DNA of 26,396 nt, from contig JAUCBJ010006205.1 of NCBI GenBank assembly GCA_032718475.1, forward strand, positions 1-26,396, read 5' to 3'. Both the position numbers and the translations under genes were made by a program. This stretch comes from Nemertoderma westbladi (lineage: Eukaryota > Xenacoelomorpha > Nemertodermatida > Nemertodermatidae). Shown here piece after piece: positions 18,112-26,396 of the stretch. The notes beneath the pieces are model-generated. The model was not told where the DNA came from. It saw only the letters and a list, made by a program, of their open reading frames with translations, and made no database searches. Position 1 is the first letter of the stretch, and every line of letters starts with the position of its first letter.

Positions 18112-18927
18112 TCACGAAATGAAAAACCGTGAGAATGGTCTGCAAGCAGAGTAAATGGTTCGCACCAAATCATTCTGAGATTCACTGACCCGTTTAAAAA
18201 GGCTGTGTACAGATCTGCTGTGAATATGACACAGCATTGGCAGATTTAATGTGCCGAATGAGAGTGAGATACTGGTCGGTTCATCGCCAGTAAGGCGAGA
18301 GATATTAAATAAAATACGAGCGCAATTATTATACGCAACTTGTATTTTATCGTATACACGTTGAGAATAATTTGAACGGGTCCACAGACTGTTACCATAT
18401 ATAGGAGTACAAAATGCACGAAATAAGGAAGTCTTAACAGCAACGGAGGCATTGCCAAACTTCCTAACAAGGGTATTCGCTCTAGCATACAATGAATGCA
18501 TTTGATTAATGATGTCACAATCGTCATCAGTTGATGACGTAATAATTTGTCCGAGATAGTTGAAAGAATCCACTATAGGAATATATGCTCCATATAATGT
18601 AATTTTAGTGCAACTCGTTAGAGAGAATGATTTCGGAATGAAGTAGTACACACATTTAGTTTTCTTCACATTAAAAATAATGGAGTTATTGTTAGCATAA
18701 CTAACCGCTATGTTAACCAATTTCTGTAAGCCGACAATTGAGTTTGACAACAAACACAGATCGTCTGCATACAGTAAATGGTTTATTCTAGTGGATCCAA
18801 TCATACAGCCTACCCCGCTTGCATTAAAGATAATACTGAGGTCATCGACGTAGATATTATAGAATATCGGAGAAAGAATTCTCCCCTGTCCAGTGCCATT
18901 GGTTACATGGAATGAGGCAGAGAGCAC
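18112..18927 (-). pseudogene. LINE reverse transcriptase, C-terminal part
   Basis: Frame begins 'LSASFHVTNGTGQGRILSP' (the family has RQGG here), then 'IFYNIYVDDLSIIF' and 'INHLLYADDLCLLSNSIVGL', which carries the catalytic Tyr-Ala-Asp-Asp. After this come 'FNYLGQIITSSTDDDCDI', 'HSLYARANTLVRKFGNASVAV', 'KTSLFRAFCTPIYGNSLW' and a C-terminal domain ending at the stop at 18112. It is separated from the upstream half by a frameshift near 18950 and by stops in a 9-bp repeat. Confidence 0.85.
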
Positions 18928-18956
18928 ACCGTCCCAGCATACCTGCAGTAATTGAG

Positions 18957-18992
18957 TACCAGAGCTACCAGAGCTACCAGAGGTACCAGAAC
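18957..18992. repeat. 9-bp repeat (four copies) inside the reverse transcriptase
   Basis: TACCAGAGC, TACCAGAGC, TACCAGAGG, TACCAGAAC. On the coding strand it gives TGG TAC CTC TGG TAG CTC TGG TAG CTC, inserting two in-frame stops into the palm region. Confidence 0.85.
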
Positions 18993-19546
18993 TTAATCAG
19001 ACAAACTATATAAACAGGTACACCACGGTTAAGTAGTTTGTTGAAAAGGTTATAATGGTTAACGCGGTCGAATGCCTTTGAGGCATCGAGCATACGGACA
19101 TAGACACACGAGTTGTGGGCCAGATAATAATTTACAATCTCCTTTAATGTGTACAGACACATTTCGGTACCTGACTTTGGTTTAAAGCCGAATTGATTAT
19201 TCGCGGTGGCAAGACACTCTATGCATCGAACCAAAATAACCTTTTCCACAAGCTTGCTGAATATAGTCGAAAGGGCAATGCCCCGATAATTATCCTTACT
19301 GGTAAGGTCACCGGTTCTGTCCTTAACTAATGGTATAAGAGTTGACTCCATCATTGCTGACGGCAAATAACTGTGAATGAATACGGCATTAACTAAAATG
19401 CAGATTGCACATACTAGATTATAGCCGAAGCCATATAAGAAATGTTCGGCAGACAGGGCCAGTGGCCTTACCAGTAGGAAGGCTGTTAATAGCATCAACA
19501 ACTTCCTTAAAAGATACCGAAGAGAAACCAAACTTAGAAAAGTCAC
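18974..19546 (-). pseudogene. LINE reverse transcriptase, N-terminal part
   Basis: Meaningful similarity begins at 'LSAEHFLYGFGYNLVCAI' and continues through 'SYLPSAMMESTLIPLVKD', 'DNYRGIALSTIFSKLVEKV', 'NQFGFKPKSGTEMCLYTL' and motif A 'YVRMLDASKAFDRVNHYNL'. It ends at a TAG in the 9-bp repeat. The first about 25 residues of the open frame are out of frame relative to the endonuclease. This older break is present in both copies of the 385-bp duplication. Confidence 0.82.
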
Positions 19547-20064
19547 CTAAACGGCTATCAACTGATGCACTGCCGGTATCATCAGTCACACAGTTATATA
19601 ACTCTTTGAAATGATTCATCCACATATTGCTAATATCAGTAGAGCCACAGCAACCGCCTACCTTATTATGAAGGGGCGTCTTACTGGTAAGGTCACCGGT
19701 TCTGTCCTTAACTAATGGTATAAGAGTTGACTCCATCATTGCTGACGGCAAATAACTGTGAATGAATACGGCATTAACTAAAATGCAGATTGCACATACT
19801 AGATTATAGCCGAAGCCATATAAGAAATGTTCGGCAGACAGGGCCAGTGGCCTTACCAGTAGGAAGGCTGTTAATAGCATCAACAACTTCCTTAAAAGAT
19901 ACCGAAGAGAAACCAAACTTAGAAAAGTCACCTAAACGGCTATCAACTGATGCACTGCCGGTATCATCAGTCACACAGTTATATAACTCTTTGAAATGAT
20001 TCATCCACATATTGCTAATATCAGTAGAGCCACAGCAACCGCCTACCTTATTATGAAGGGGCGT
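19295..20064. repeat. Exact 385-bp tandem duplication within the LINE
   Basis: Units 19295-19679 and 19680-20064 are identical as far as I can compare base by base. 385 is not a multiple of three, so the duplication shifts the frame between endonuclease and reverse transcriptase. The absence of differences means either a very recent event or an assembly error. Confidence 0.9.
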
Positions 20065-21348
20065 TTTAGTGTCCTTGTGGCTACGGATTTGAGACCAAAA
20101 GTCTTTGGTTGAAGAGTCAGAAATCAAACTTTCAGCAATTTTTTCATTCCGAATAATAGATTCGTTTTTCTTGCATTGTCGCAGAGCAAGTTTAAAGCGA
20201 GCTTTGCAACATGCATACTCATCAAAAATAGATCCCTGCCGAGGGGCCCCACAGATGCGCAACAGGGTAAAGGCTGACCTAGATTGATTATATTTATCTT
20301 TCACATGGTCATTCCAACCAGGAATGTGTTTGTGCCCATGAGATGAATCATTTTTATTATTTTGTTTAATAAATGTTTCACTGGATTGAAGAAGAACTTT
20401 AACAATTTGCTGATAAAGATCATCAATGTCCGACTGATGAGACTGGCAGGACGGTTCTTTACAGTTAAATAGATTATTATTATTAATAACAGCACCAAGT
20501 AACTCATTTACTCTGCCTGCATAACCATTAATATCGTTCATATTATTATCCCAGTCATTGCGAGTGGTGTAAACTTTGGAACAATTACTGTCATTGCAGC
20601 ACGCAGTCGCTTGGACAACGGCTGCGCGCCATTGCATGACGATGGGCATATGATCGCGTTCGGAAAGATTGTACTCAATTTTAATAGAGTCTATTAAACA
20701 TAAATGCGATTGGGAACATACAACGTGGTCAAGCCACGATGTAGTACCATGGGCATCACTCACGCAAGTGAAGCTGTCACTGGATAACATATTAACATCC
20801 GCCACTACAACATTGGCAGTATTGCACCAGGTTAAAAATTCAGAATAAATTGCACGTGATGGATCAACATTAAAATCACCAACTATGCAACACTGAGTAA
20901 AATGTTCAGTCTCTAAAAGTCCACCAAGTTTACCAAGACAGTCACTAAAATCATCGTGGTTGTCTGGGCAATCATAGGGAAAATATACGTTAAAAATTAA
21001 TAGCTTCTCTCTGTTTTCTAATTTAATTGAGAGACCGGCTATACGATCATGATTAAAATCAATTACCTCCACGGCGTGGGAGATTGATTTACGCCATAAA
21101 AACCCCAGACCTCCTGCAGGCCTACCACGAAGTATGCCTTCAGAGTAGTCTGTACTGGAAAATCCTCGACCCAGGAAGTCAGTTGAGTCAATATTGGAAC
21201 GAAATGATAATTCCTGTTTAGGAAGTTGCAGTTCTTGTAAAATAATAATATTGCTTGTTTTGCATAGTTCGTTTATAACTGTTAGCGACCTCGCGGACCT
21301 AACAGAATTACAATTGAAGCTTGCTATGTTTACCTTTAAATTCGCCAT
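19804..21348 (-). pseudogene. LINE APE-type endonuclease and linker
   Basis: ATG at 21348. Residues 1-245 form an apurinic-endonuclease-like domain: 'IASFNCNSVRSA', 'IIILQELQLP' (metal-binding Glu), 'LRGRPAGGLGFLWRKS', 'FNVYFPYDCPDNHDDF', 'CIVGDFNVDPSR', 'TSWLDHVVCSQ' and 'LSERDHMPI' (catalytic Asp-His). All expected active-site residues are present. Residues 250-470 form the linker leading to 'INSLPTGKATGP', where the frame leaves the reverse transcriptase frame. The nuclease would nick target DNA for target-primed reverse transcription. The nuclease part is intact; the fused polyprotein is not. Confidence 0.85.
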
Positions 21349-21593
21349 TGAACAAATATTTATTAGTTAACAATATAAAAGATGTAATCAATCTTATAAT
21401 ACATATATAAATATACAGTATATACAGAATATATAGAATATAAAAAATACTTACTTTGAGAAGATACGACCTCCTGGTGCGGGAGATACAATATTATTTG
21501 AATTACAGGTATCTTTATTACCAATAGTGTTAGTAGTACCGGTAGCATTACATATAACAGTACTGCCAGTAAGAGTACATAAGCCATATGTAA
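21349..21593 (-). promoter_or_regulatory. LINE 5' leader
   Basis: Contains CCGCACCAGGAGG (minus strand, 21482-21470), which is exactly complementary to CCTCCTGGTGCGG in the 3' end (17981-17969). A GTAAGT splice-donor-like word at about 21450 is noted. No ORF1 recognised. Confidence 0.4.
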
Positions 21594-21663
21594 GCCATAA
21601 GCATAGATTCTAGAGATAGGCAGGGAGGGGGGGAGAATTTCGACGCAATCAAAATAATATAGT
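21594..21663. repeat. Right copy of the long LINE-flanking direct repeat
   Basis: Same sequence as 17877-17944 apart from the G-run (GGGAGGGGGGG against nine G). Confidence 0.8.
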
Positions 21664-22243
21664 AACTATCTGCTAATAGTTACTGCAATATATTTGCAAA
21701 TTTGGCTGTAAATGTATCTAGAACATGGTGTTTAAAGTAGGATGCCGTACATCCTTGTCTACTCTGCCAAACGTCCCCATGTGTTGGGAGGTTAGGCATG
21801 TTTGACCTCCGTCAACAAAATCGGTCCTAGCGTTTCGAAATCTGTTTAACATTCATCCAAACTATGACTAATAGATAGCCCATTAAATTCTGGACAAATT
21901 GAGAATTCATATTAAACAAATGAGTTAAACAACAGATTGGAAGATATTATACAAAACATACCAAACTTCCCAACCTTCCCCAACATACTCTATGACCGTA
22001 CGGACAAGAAATTTTATTCTGGTTCTTTATTATACTGATATCACTCAGTAGGCCAATTAGTTCATATATTTTAAACGTGAGCAAATTTCACTAAATATAG
22101 TGCAGATATTAAGTTAAAATACCTATTTTGGGCCTTTCAGTTCAAATATGTAGTGCCACAAACTCCATAACGTATAGAGAAACAATGAATCATGGTTTGG
22201 TATCACACGGTTAATTTACATAATCCCGATTATGTCAGAGTGT
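21664..22243. other. Non-coding interval
   Basis: No gene or repeat recognised. Confidence 0.4.
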
Positions 22244-22285
22244 GGTTCACTCGAGTCGGTTCACTCGAGTCGGTTCACTCGAGTC
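22244..22285. repeat. 14-bp tandem repeat, three exact copies
   Basis: GGTTCACTCGAGTC at 22244, 22258 and 22272. Each unit contains the palindrome ACTCGAGT. Confidence 0.9.
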
Positions 22286-22303
22286 CGCTTAATGTCACAC
22301 AGC

Positions 22304-22546
22304 CTGCAGATCGAAAAGGGTAGATGGAGTAGAACTCCCACCCAAGATCGTGTTTGTGTTTGTGATGTCGACTGTGCAGACTGAGGAACTTGTTCTGACT
22401 GCTTGTCCTCCTTTATCTGAATGTATCCGTAGTGAATATAACAAACAATTGAACCTAAAGTCTTTAAGTAGTATTTTTTCTATGAAAATACCGATAAACT
22501 TGAGCTAGTTTGTAAATTTATTTCTGATGTTATTGGCCTTTACTAG
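22304..22546 (+). pseudogene. C-terminus of a LINE reverse-transcriptase protein
   Basis: First frame 'LQIEKGRWSRTPTQDRVCVC'; after a shift 'VQTEELVLTACPPLSECIRS'; after a second shift 'ELVCKFISDVIGLY' to TAG at 22544-22546. The GRW-R-P...C-C...TEE...CP pattern is the Cys-rich C-terminal tail common to several LINE polyproteins. Only about 75 codons remain, with two frameshifts. Confidence 0.6.
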
Positions 22547-22604
22547 TTTAAATTCAATATTATTTTGGTTTCACTTATGTATGACATTGCCTCTGTTTGA
22601 ACTT

Positions 22605-23018
22605 ATCTCGATACTACCTCCATTATACGGGGGTGAGACCTGGACACTGACTAAATCACTTGAACAACGAATAGATGGTTGCTACACAAGTCTACTAAGG
22701 GCAGCCATAAACATCAGCTGGAGACAACACATGACAAACGCCGAGCTTTATGGTACAATAGCACCTGTATCAACCACCCTCCGTGAACGCAGATTAAGAT
22801 TCAGTGGGCACTGCTGGCGAAGTAAAGACGAGGTCATACCAGATCTACTTCTCTGGCAACCAACTCATGGAAAGCGTAGTCGTGGACGACCGGCCATAAC
22901 ATATATAGATCAACTTGAAAGGGATACTGAACTTGGGAGAAACGAAATTGCGACAACTATGGAGAATCGGGAAGCCTGGAAGGATCTCATTTCCACTGTC
23001 CGAGTTCGCTCGACCTAG
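22605..23018 (+). pseudogene. RTE-like LINE reverse transcriptase, C-terminal fragment
   Basis: Similarity begins at 'LYGGETWTLTKSLEQRIDG' and continues with 'CYTSLLRAAINISWRQHMT', 'LRERRLRFSGHCWRS', 'LLLWQPTHGKRSRGRPA' and 'YIDQLERDTEL', ending 'STVRVRST' before the stop. It is the same protein family as the two minus-strand copies (compare 'RLRFAGHCFR', 'LVLWQPHG') but a different subfamily. The roughly 26 codons before 22605 in the same open frame show no similarity. A 5'-truncated but otherwise undamaged insertion followed by a short (TAG)n tract. Confidence 0.8.
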
Positions 23019-23072
23019 TAGTAGTAGTACCTCCATTTACTGCACTATTGCATTACACTGTAGGGTGAGTGA

Positions 23073-23304
23073 GGGAGACTTGAACCCCAAAAGTTGTAAT
23101 CGCTCTAAACAGATAAATAAATTTTTCAAAGCCGTTTTAACTTTTTCACATTACAGTTATGATTGCTATCATTATGTGAGAGTTTGAGAATTTCAACTCT
23201 TTTTTTTCTTTTTTAATTAAACCAATTATTCGTATTTTCGAAAAAGCGTCAAGTCTCCCTCAATGGGGGGAGACTTGACACCTATGGTGGGAGACTTGAA
23301 CCCC
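23073..23304. repeat. Short interspersed repeat built on GGGAGACTTGA with a perfect hairpin
   Basis: GGGAGACTTGAACCCC occurs at 23073-23088 and 23289-23304. Between them is the perfect 12-bp hairpin GTCAAGTCTCCC (23248-23259), 8-base loop, GGGAGACTTGAC (23268-23279). Four occurrences of the core word lie in 232 bases, one of them inverted. Possibly a MITE-like element. Confidence 0.6.
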
Positions 23305-24371
23305 ACCTCGCATACTTGTAAATGCGATTGTTAAATTGTTATATTTATTGGAAGAGACAGTAGCAAAGTATCCTGCAATATCCTACTGTAAAGTCTGTGA
23401 ATCAAAGCATAATCCAACCTTCTCACCAAAACAGTAAACTCTAAGTAAGCAAATCTATTGCAGTATCGGTCTCTTATAACCGGTGAGGCAGAAGACAGTC
23501 TACGAACGGACAAACTTCGATAAAACAAAATCCCGCGCAGCGAATCCTAAAATCGTGCTGACTCACTGACGGACTAAAGGCGCTCGTATACTTTGCCGCG
23601 GTGTGATTTATATGGGGTGGGTGAGGGTTGCTAGCTAAATGTCTAACTAGCGGGCAAACTGCAGTATGGACAAAAATTATTTTATATATTTCGAGGTGTA
23701 AATAATTCCTAACGCGCGTGTGTTTTGATTCTAACAGTCGAAATCAGTTTTGATCCTTCACATAATATAATTACTGGGTCCGGTGTACATTTTACAAATA
23801 TTCTAATTTTGTAGTTTGTAGGTCCAATACTCACAAATGATAAGGCTCCTTCCCCTTTTGTGTATTTCCAGGACTCAAATTCAGGCATAAGGTTAATACT
23901 ACGCCCGGAATTCGGCAATTTAATTTACCAGGTCCCTAATACTAAGAAGAAATGTGTTAGTTTATTACAGTAGGCGTACAGTTACAAATATCTAGCCTGG
24001 TTTTCTATCTAGAATTTTGGTTGCCTAGGTGGGCACGGCAACTCCTTATCAGAATGTCGGCGGGGACACGGTAGATGTTAGTATCCCTAATAGCCTTAAT
24101 TTATATATGCGCCTAGTAATAAACTGCCCTACCGCCTGAACGGTACAATCTTAATTCAGGTAAAAGCACAGTAACCTCTCCTGGCCTACAAACTCCAATG
24201 CAAACAATGGACACCGTTGTACTACTAAACAAGCCACCAGCGCACCTATACCTGGCAAATGAGTTAGGCGTACAGCTTACTGCACCCTACCAATGTGCAT
24301 GCCTTGTACTGGTGTGCCTGTGTCCTATTTGTGTACTAGTATCTCTCTCTGTCTGCCAATCTCTCCTCTCT
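23305..24371. other. Non-coding interval
   Basis: No recognisable gene. A frame at 23709-23918 (-) and one at 24198-24395 (+) show no family features. The latter ends in a proline run encoded by the C-tract and is probably spurious. Confidence 0.4.
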
Positions 24372-24391
24372 CCCCCCCCCCCCCCCCCCCC
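24372..24391. repeat. 20-base C homopolymer
   Basis: Follows a CT-rich stretch (24343-24371). Similar C/G runs occur at 704-714, 11297-11312, 12454-12477 and 17906-17914. Confidence 0.9.
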
Positions 24392-25080
24392 GTAGGAATG
24401 TGAAGGTCTACTGCGGGTTTTATCTAAATCAAGATAGTACAGTTCCTAAATTTAATTTGTTGGCGCACAGCGTGTCACTACCTCTACCTTTGATCTCAGG
24501 TCTTGCACTTAGGTAGCAAGGCATCAAACCCTGTCTAACCTTTCAGGCGATGGGCGAATAACTAAGAATAGATATCGTGGGTGGTCTCCTTCCTACATTC
24601 CGCCGATGTTCCCGTTTATTGCCACAGCCCGCTGTCTAGCCTGCCATCTGTCCCTCAGTTGGGTTCACAGTGGTAAATCATGACAAAACAGATGTAACAA
24701 ATACTTCTAACTTTATTACAAAATAAACGATAACTAATAAGACATAATAGCATAGATCAAAGTAACGTACTAAACACAATAATCTAACTAAAATGAAGTA
24801 AAATAAGAATAATAAAGATTGATTGAAGAAGTGATAACTAATGAACAAATCGCACCTTTTATAGCAAATTAGTGCTGCTAACAATCGAGATAAATCTAGA
24901 TTGTTCTATGAGTTCCATTAGGTTTTTAAAGATAATCATTGGTCCAGCAAACGCGTATCTTGCACGACATTGGTTACTGTCAAATAACTGCAATCACATT
25001 GGTTAATCTATCTTAAGCAGATACAATTAAATCGTAGCGGTCAATTCAAATGAGTTGAAATTTAGCACAAAAAATAATTC
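24392..25080. other. Non-coding interval
   Basis: AT-rich; contains AATAAAGATTGATTGA at about 24811-24826, like a LINE tail, but with no supporting coding sequence. Confidence 0.35.
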
Positions 25081-25150
25081 GCACCTGCTAGGATTTGAAC
25101 TTGATACCTACTAAACGATTTTCTAACGCATAACCGACTGAGCTACTGAA
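25081..25150 (-). repeat. tRNA-derived SINE head
   Basis: On the minus strand the A box TAGCTCAGTCGGTTATGCG and B box AAGTTCAAATCC lie at polymerase III promoter spacing. The A box is close to real tRNA genes. The acceptor stem does not pair, so this is a SINE head or decayed tRNA gene. Confidence 0.5.
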
Positions 25151-25537
25151 CCACTTGAACAATGTTGTACGAATAGCTATAGTAAATGCAAATGAGGACT
25201 TAATGTAATCTTTATAACAAGTTAATTCCAACAAAATAAAATTTTGAAAATCCACGGCTTTTATGAGGATATAATTCTATACCGCTCCATGAAAACAGGA
25301 TATTATCGTGCATAAAATATACGGTTTTCACCAATACTAAATCAAATTATGGAATACTTAGGGCATACTTACATATTTACAAATTAAATCTTAAACAATA
25401 ATACTTCCTTTCTACGTAATAATTTGGTACAAAATAATTACAAATTCAAACTTTACATATTTAAGGCTTTATTAAGTAAGTACAATATAAATCTAAATTA
25501 AATTCACCAATATAAATCTATTGCATCTCAAATATTG

Positions 25538-25950
25538 CATAAATTCAAAACAATCACAAATACAAATGCTACCTTTATATAAAATAAATTGCATAAGTTC
25601 GAAATAACTACTAATATAAGTAAATGAAATCACAAGAAAGGCTCGCAAGTCTTCCATCTACTCTCTTGCCTTCTATTTTACTGCAAATACAAATACTGCT
25701 TCTTATATAAAATATAAATTGCATAATATTCGAAACAATAAATTGCGTAAGTTTGGAATGACTACAAATATAACACTTTCTAAATACAAATCTTTCTAAA
25801 TATAAAACTTTCTAAATATAAATTGCATGAACAATATAAATTGCATAAGTTTGAAATAACTACTAATATCGCTTGTGTCCTTCCTTTTAAATACAAATAA
25901 ATGAAATCATAAGAAAGGCTCGCAAGTCTTCCGTCCACTCTTGCCTTCCA
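25538..25950. repeat. Diverged tandem repeats with AAATTGCATAAGTTYGAAATAACTAC
   Basis: The word recurs near 25538, 25586, 25718 and 25833. A longer unit (ATGAAATCAYAAGAAAGGCTCGCAAGTCTTCC...) occurs at about 25623-25680 and 25900-25955. A minor series of three CTTTCTAAATAYAAA words lies at about 25785-25825. Decayed, about 245-250-bp spacing. Confidence 0.7.
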
Positions 25951-25952
25951 TT

Positions 25953-26396
25953 TCATCGCTTTGTGGATTGGGCCCTGCCGCGTCCTCGAAAACTGCGTAT
26001 AGGCGACTTAGCTCGCAATATGGGACTTATGGGGCGAGTCACTAGTTTACCTTGGACGTTGGGAGACGGTGAGACCATTTCCTCACAAGCTCGCCTTTTA
26101 GTAATCCCAAATCCTCGTCCGACTCCTCGTGACCGACTGGTTGTATCCACCGTTGGCGAAACGTCTGGGAACGCGCGGGAAGCGGACGGCGCAGACCCAA
26201 GAGAAACTTGCGCCCCCTTTTGATCGGCTGGTATGTGTCCCAATCCTCCTTGCGGTTCTCTGGGAAGTGACACCGTATCCCGAGTAACTCGGATAGTCGG
26301 TTCACATCGCTTTCGTTCTTCAATATTTATAGTTTTCTTTAGTTGTTGGCTCACTTTCTGAACCCTTATGATCCTGTTCTGTCCGTCCTCCCGAGG
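25953..26396 (-). CDS. Partial open frame, basic, Ser/Arg/Gly-rich, runs off the window
   Basis: The frame is open from the window edge (26396) to the stop at 25953, about 147 codons, without needing the GTG at 26354 as start. Features: 'INIEERKRCEPTIRVTRDTV', 'TSRSRGVGRGFGITKRR' and 'RSFRGRGRAQSTKR' at the C-terminus, so it is basic with RG motifs. Local GC is clearly higher than in the preceding 2 kb, which supports coding. RG-rich tracts occur in RNA-binding proteins, Piwi N-termini and some retroelement gag proteins; none can be chosen. An overlapping frame at 26042-26323 (-) is less convincing. Confidence 0.4.
   Translation of the reverse strand, partial: PREDGQNRIIRVQKVSQQLKKTINIEERKRCEPTIRVTRDTVSLPREPQGGLGHIPADQKGAQVSLGSAPSASRAFPDVSPTVDTTSRSRGVGRGFGITKRRACEEMVSPSPNVQGKLVTRPISPILRAKSPIRSFRGRGRAQSTKR

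Larger units (their letters stand above)
17945..21593 (-). mobile_element. Near full-length APE-type LINE, minus strand, bracketed by 68-70 bp direct repeats
   Basis: The element runs from 21593 (5') to 17945 (3') on the minus strand: a 245-base leader, an endonuclease-to-reverse-transcriptase coding region, and a 3' untranslated region of about 165 bases ending GGAATAAAGAGTAAATAAATAAATAA, a poly(A)-signal-like word with an (AAAT)n tail. Direct repeats of 68 and 70 bases flank it. It contains an exact 385-bp tandem duplication and a 9-bp repeat expansion that break the coding region. The single clear open frame begins with the endonuclease, so a first ORF is absent or unrecognised. Clade not assigned. 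Confidence 0.85.

Noticed and set aside
21363-21587. Hydrophobic 74-codon protein
   Set aside because: It lies wholly in the LINE leader; the hydrophobicity reflects T-rich codons and no known family matches.
24806-24830. LINE 3' tail (AATAAAGATTGATTGA)
   Set aside because: No preceding 3'-UTR similarity to the tail at 7690-7804 and no flanking duplication; may be chance in AT-rich DNA.
25081-25150. Functional tRNA gene
   Set aside because: Good internal promoter boxes but no acceptor stem; better read as a SINE head.

Overview
The window reads as a repeat-dominated stretch of an animal nuclear genome. It is AT-rich, and it holds one complete host-type gene (a galactose-3-O-sulfotransferase family enzyme, a family known to me only from animals) inside many layers of metazoan transposable-element debris: Penelope-like, several APE-type LINEs, tRNA-derived SINEs, TTAA-target DNA transposons and DDE-like transposases. 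No species call is possible. A marine invertebrate is the most natural guess.

Layout. 1-700: 3' part of a Penelope-like element (GIY-YIG domain) with an inverted piece of itself at the window edge. 1323-2459 (-): intronless Gal3ST-like gene with a TATA-like box and a poly(A) signal. 2890-4380 (-): dead RTE-like LINE, copy A. 4526-4810: foldback element. 5231-5330: 19-bp tandem repeat. 5672-6107: tRNA-like remnant, then a SINE with 17-bp target duplications. 6472-7232: TTAA-flanked element with GGGG-starting inverted ends. 7690-7929: LINE tail abutting an unassigned coding-like frame. 8881-9277: one-ended remnant of a TTAA element. 9634-10915 (-): RTE-like LINE, copy B.

10930-17280 is the most interesting part. 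A dead minus-strand transposase (call it T1) begins at 17273 and is interrupted twice. At 12816-16272 a complete-looking 3457-bp transposon (T2) carries GGCA-starting inverted ends, flanking AAAA duplications, a broken plus-strand transposase gene and nine copies of a 14-mer (TTCTGTCCCTGACA), all in one orientation, outside the coding region on both sides. At 11243-12490 a second, TTAA-flanked piggyBac-like non-coding element interrupts the same T1 relic. Removing T2 with one copy of its target duplication puts the T1 reading frame back in register, so the boundaries of T2 are supported independently of its own ends. T1 and T2 look like distant members of one poorly described DDE-like superfamily.

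17710-17845: relic of an L2/CR1-like reverse transcriptase. 17945-21593 (-): nearly full-length APE LINE flanked by unusually long (68-70 bp) direct repeats and carrying an exact 385-bp internal tandem duplication. 22304-23018 (+): C-terminal pieces of two other LINEs. 23073-23304: short repeat with a perfect hairpin. 23305-25950: non-coding, with a C-run, a tRNA-like SINE head and diverged tandem repeats. 25953-26396 (-): GC-richer open frame running off the window.

Apart from the sulfotransferase, and possibly the frame at the right edge, nothing here looks like a working host gene. The genes do not form a pathway. The region is best read as an insertion hotspot whose nesting order gives a relative history: T1 first, then T2 and the piggyBac-like element inside it.
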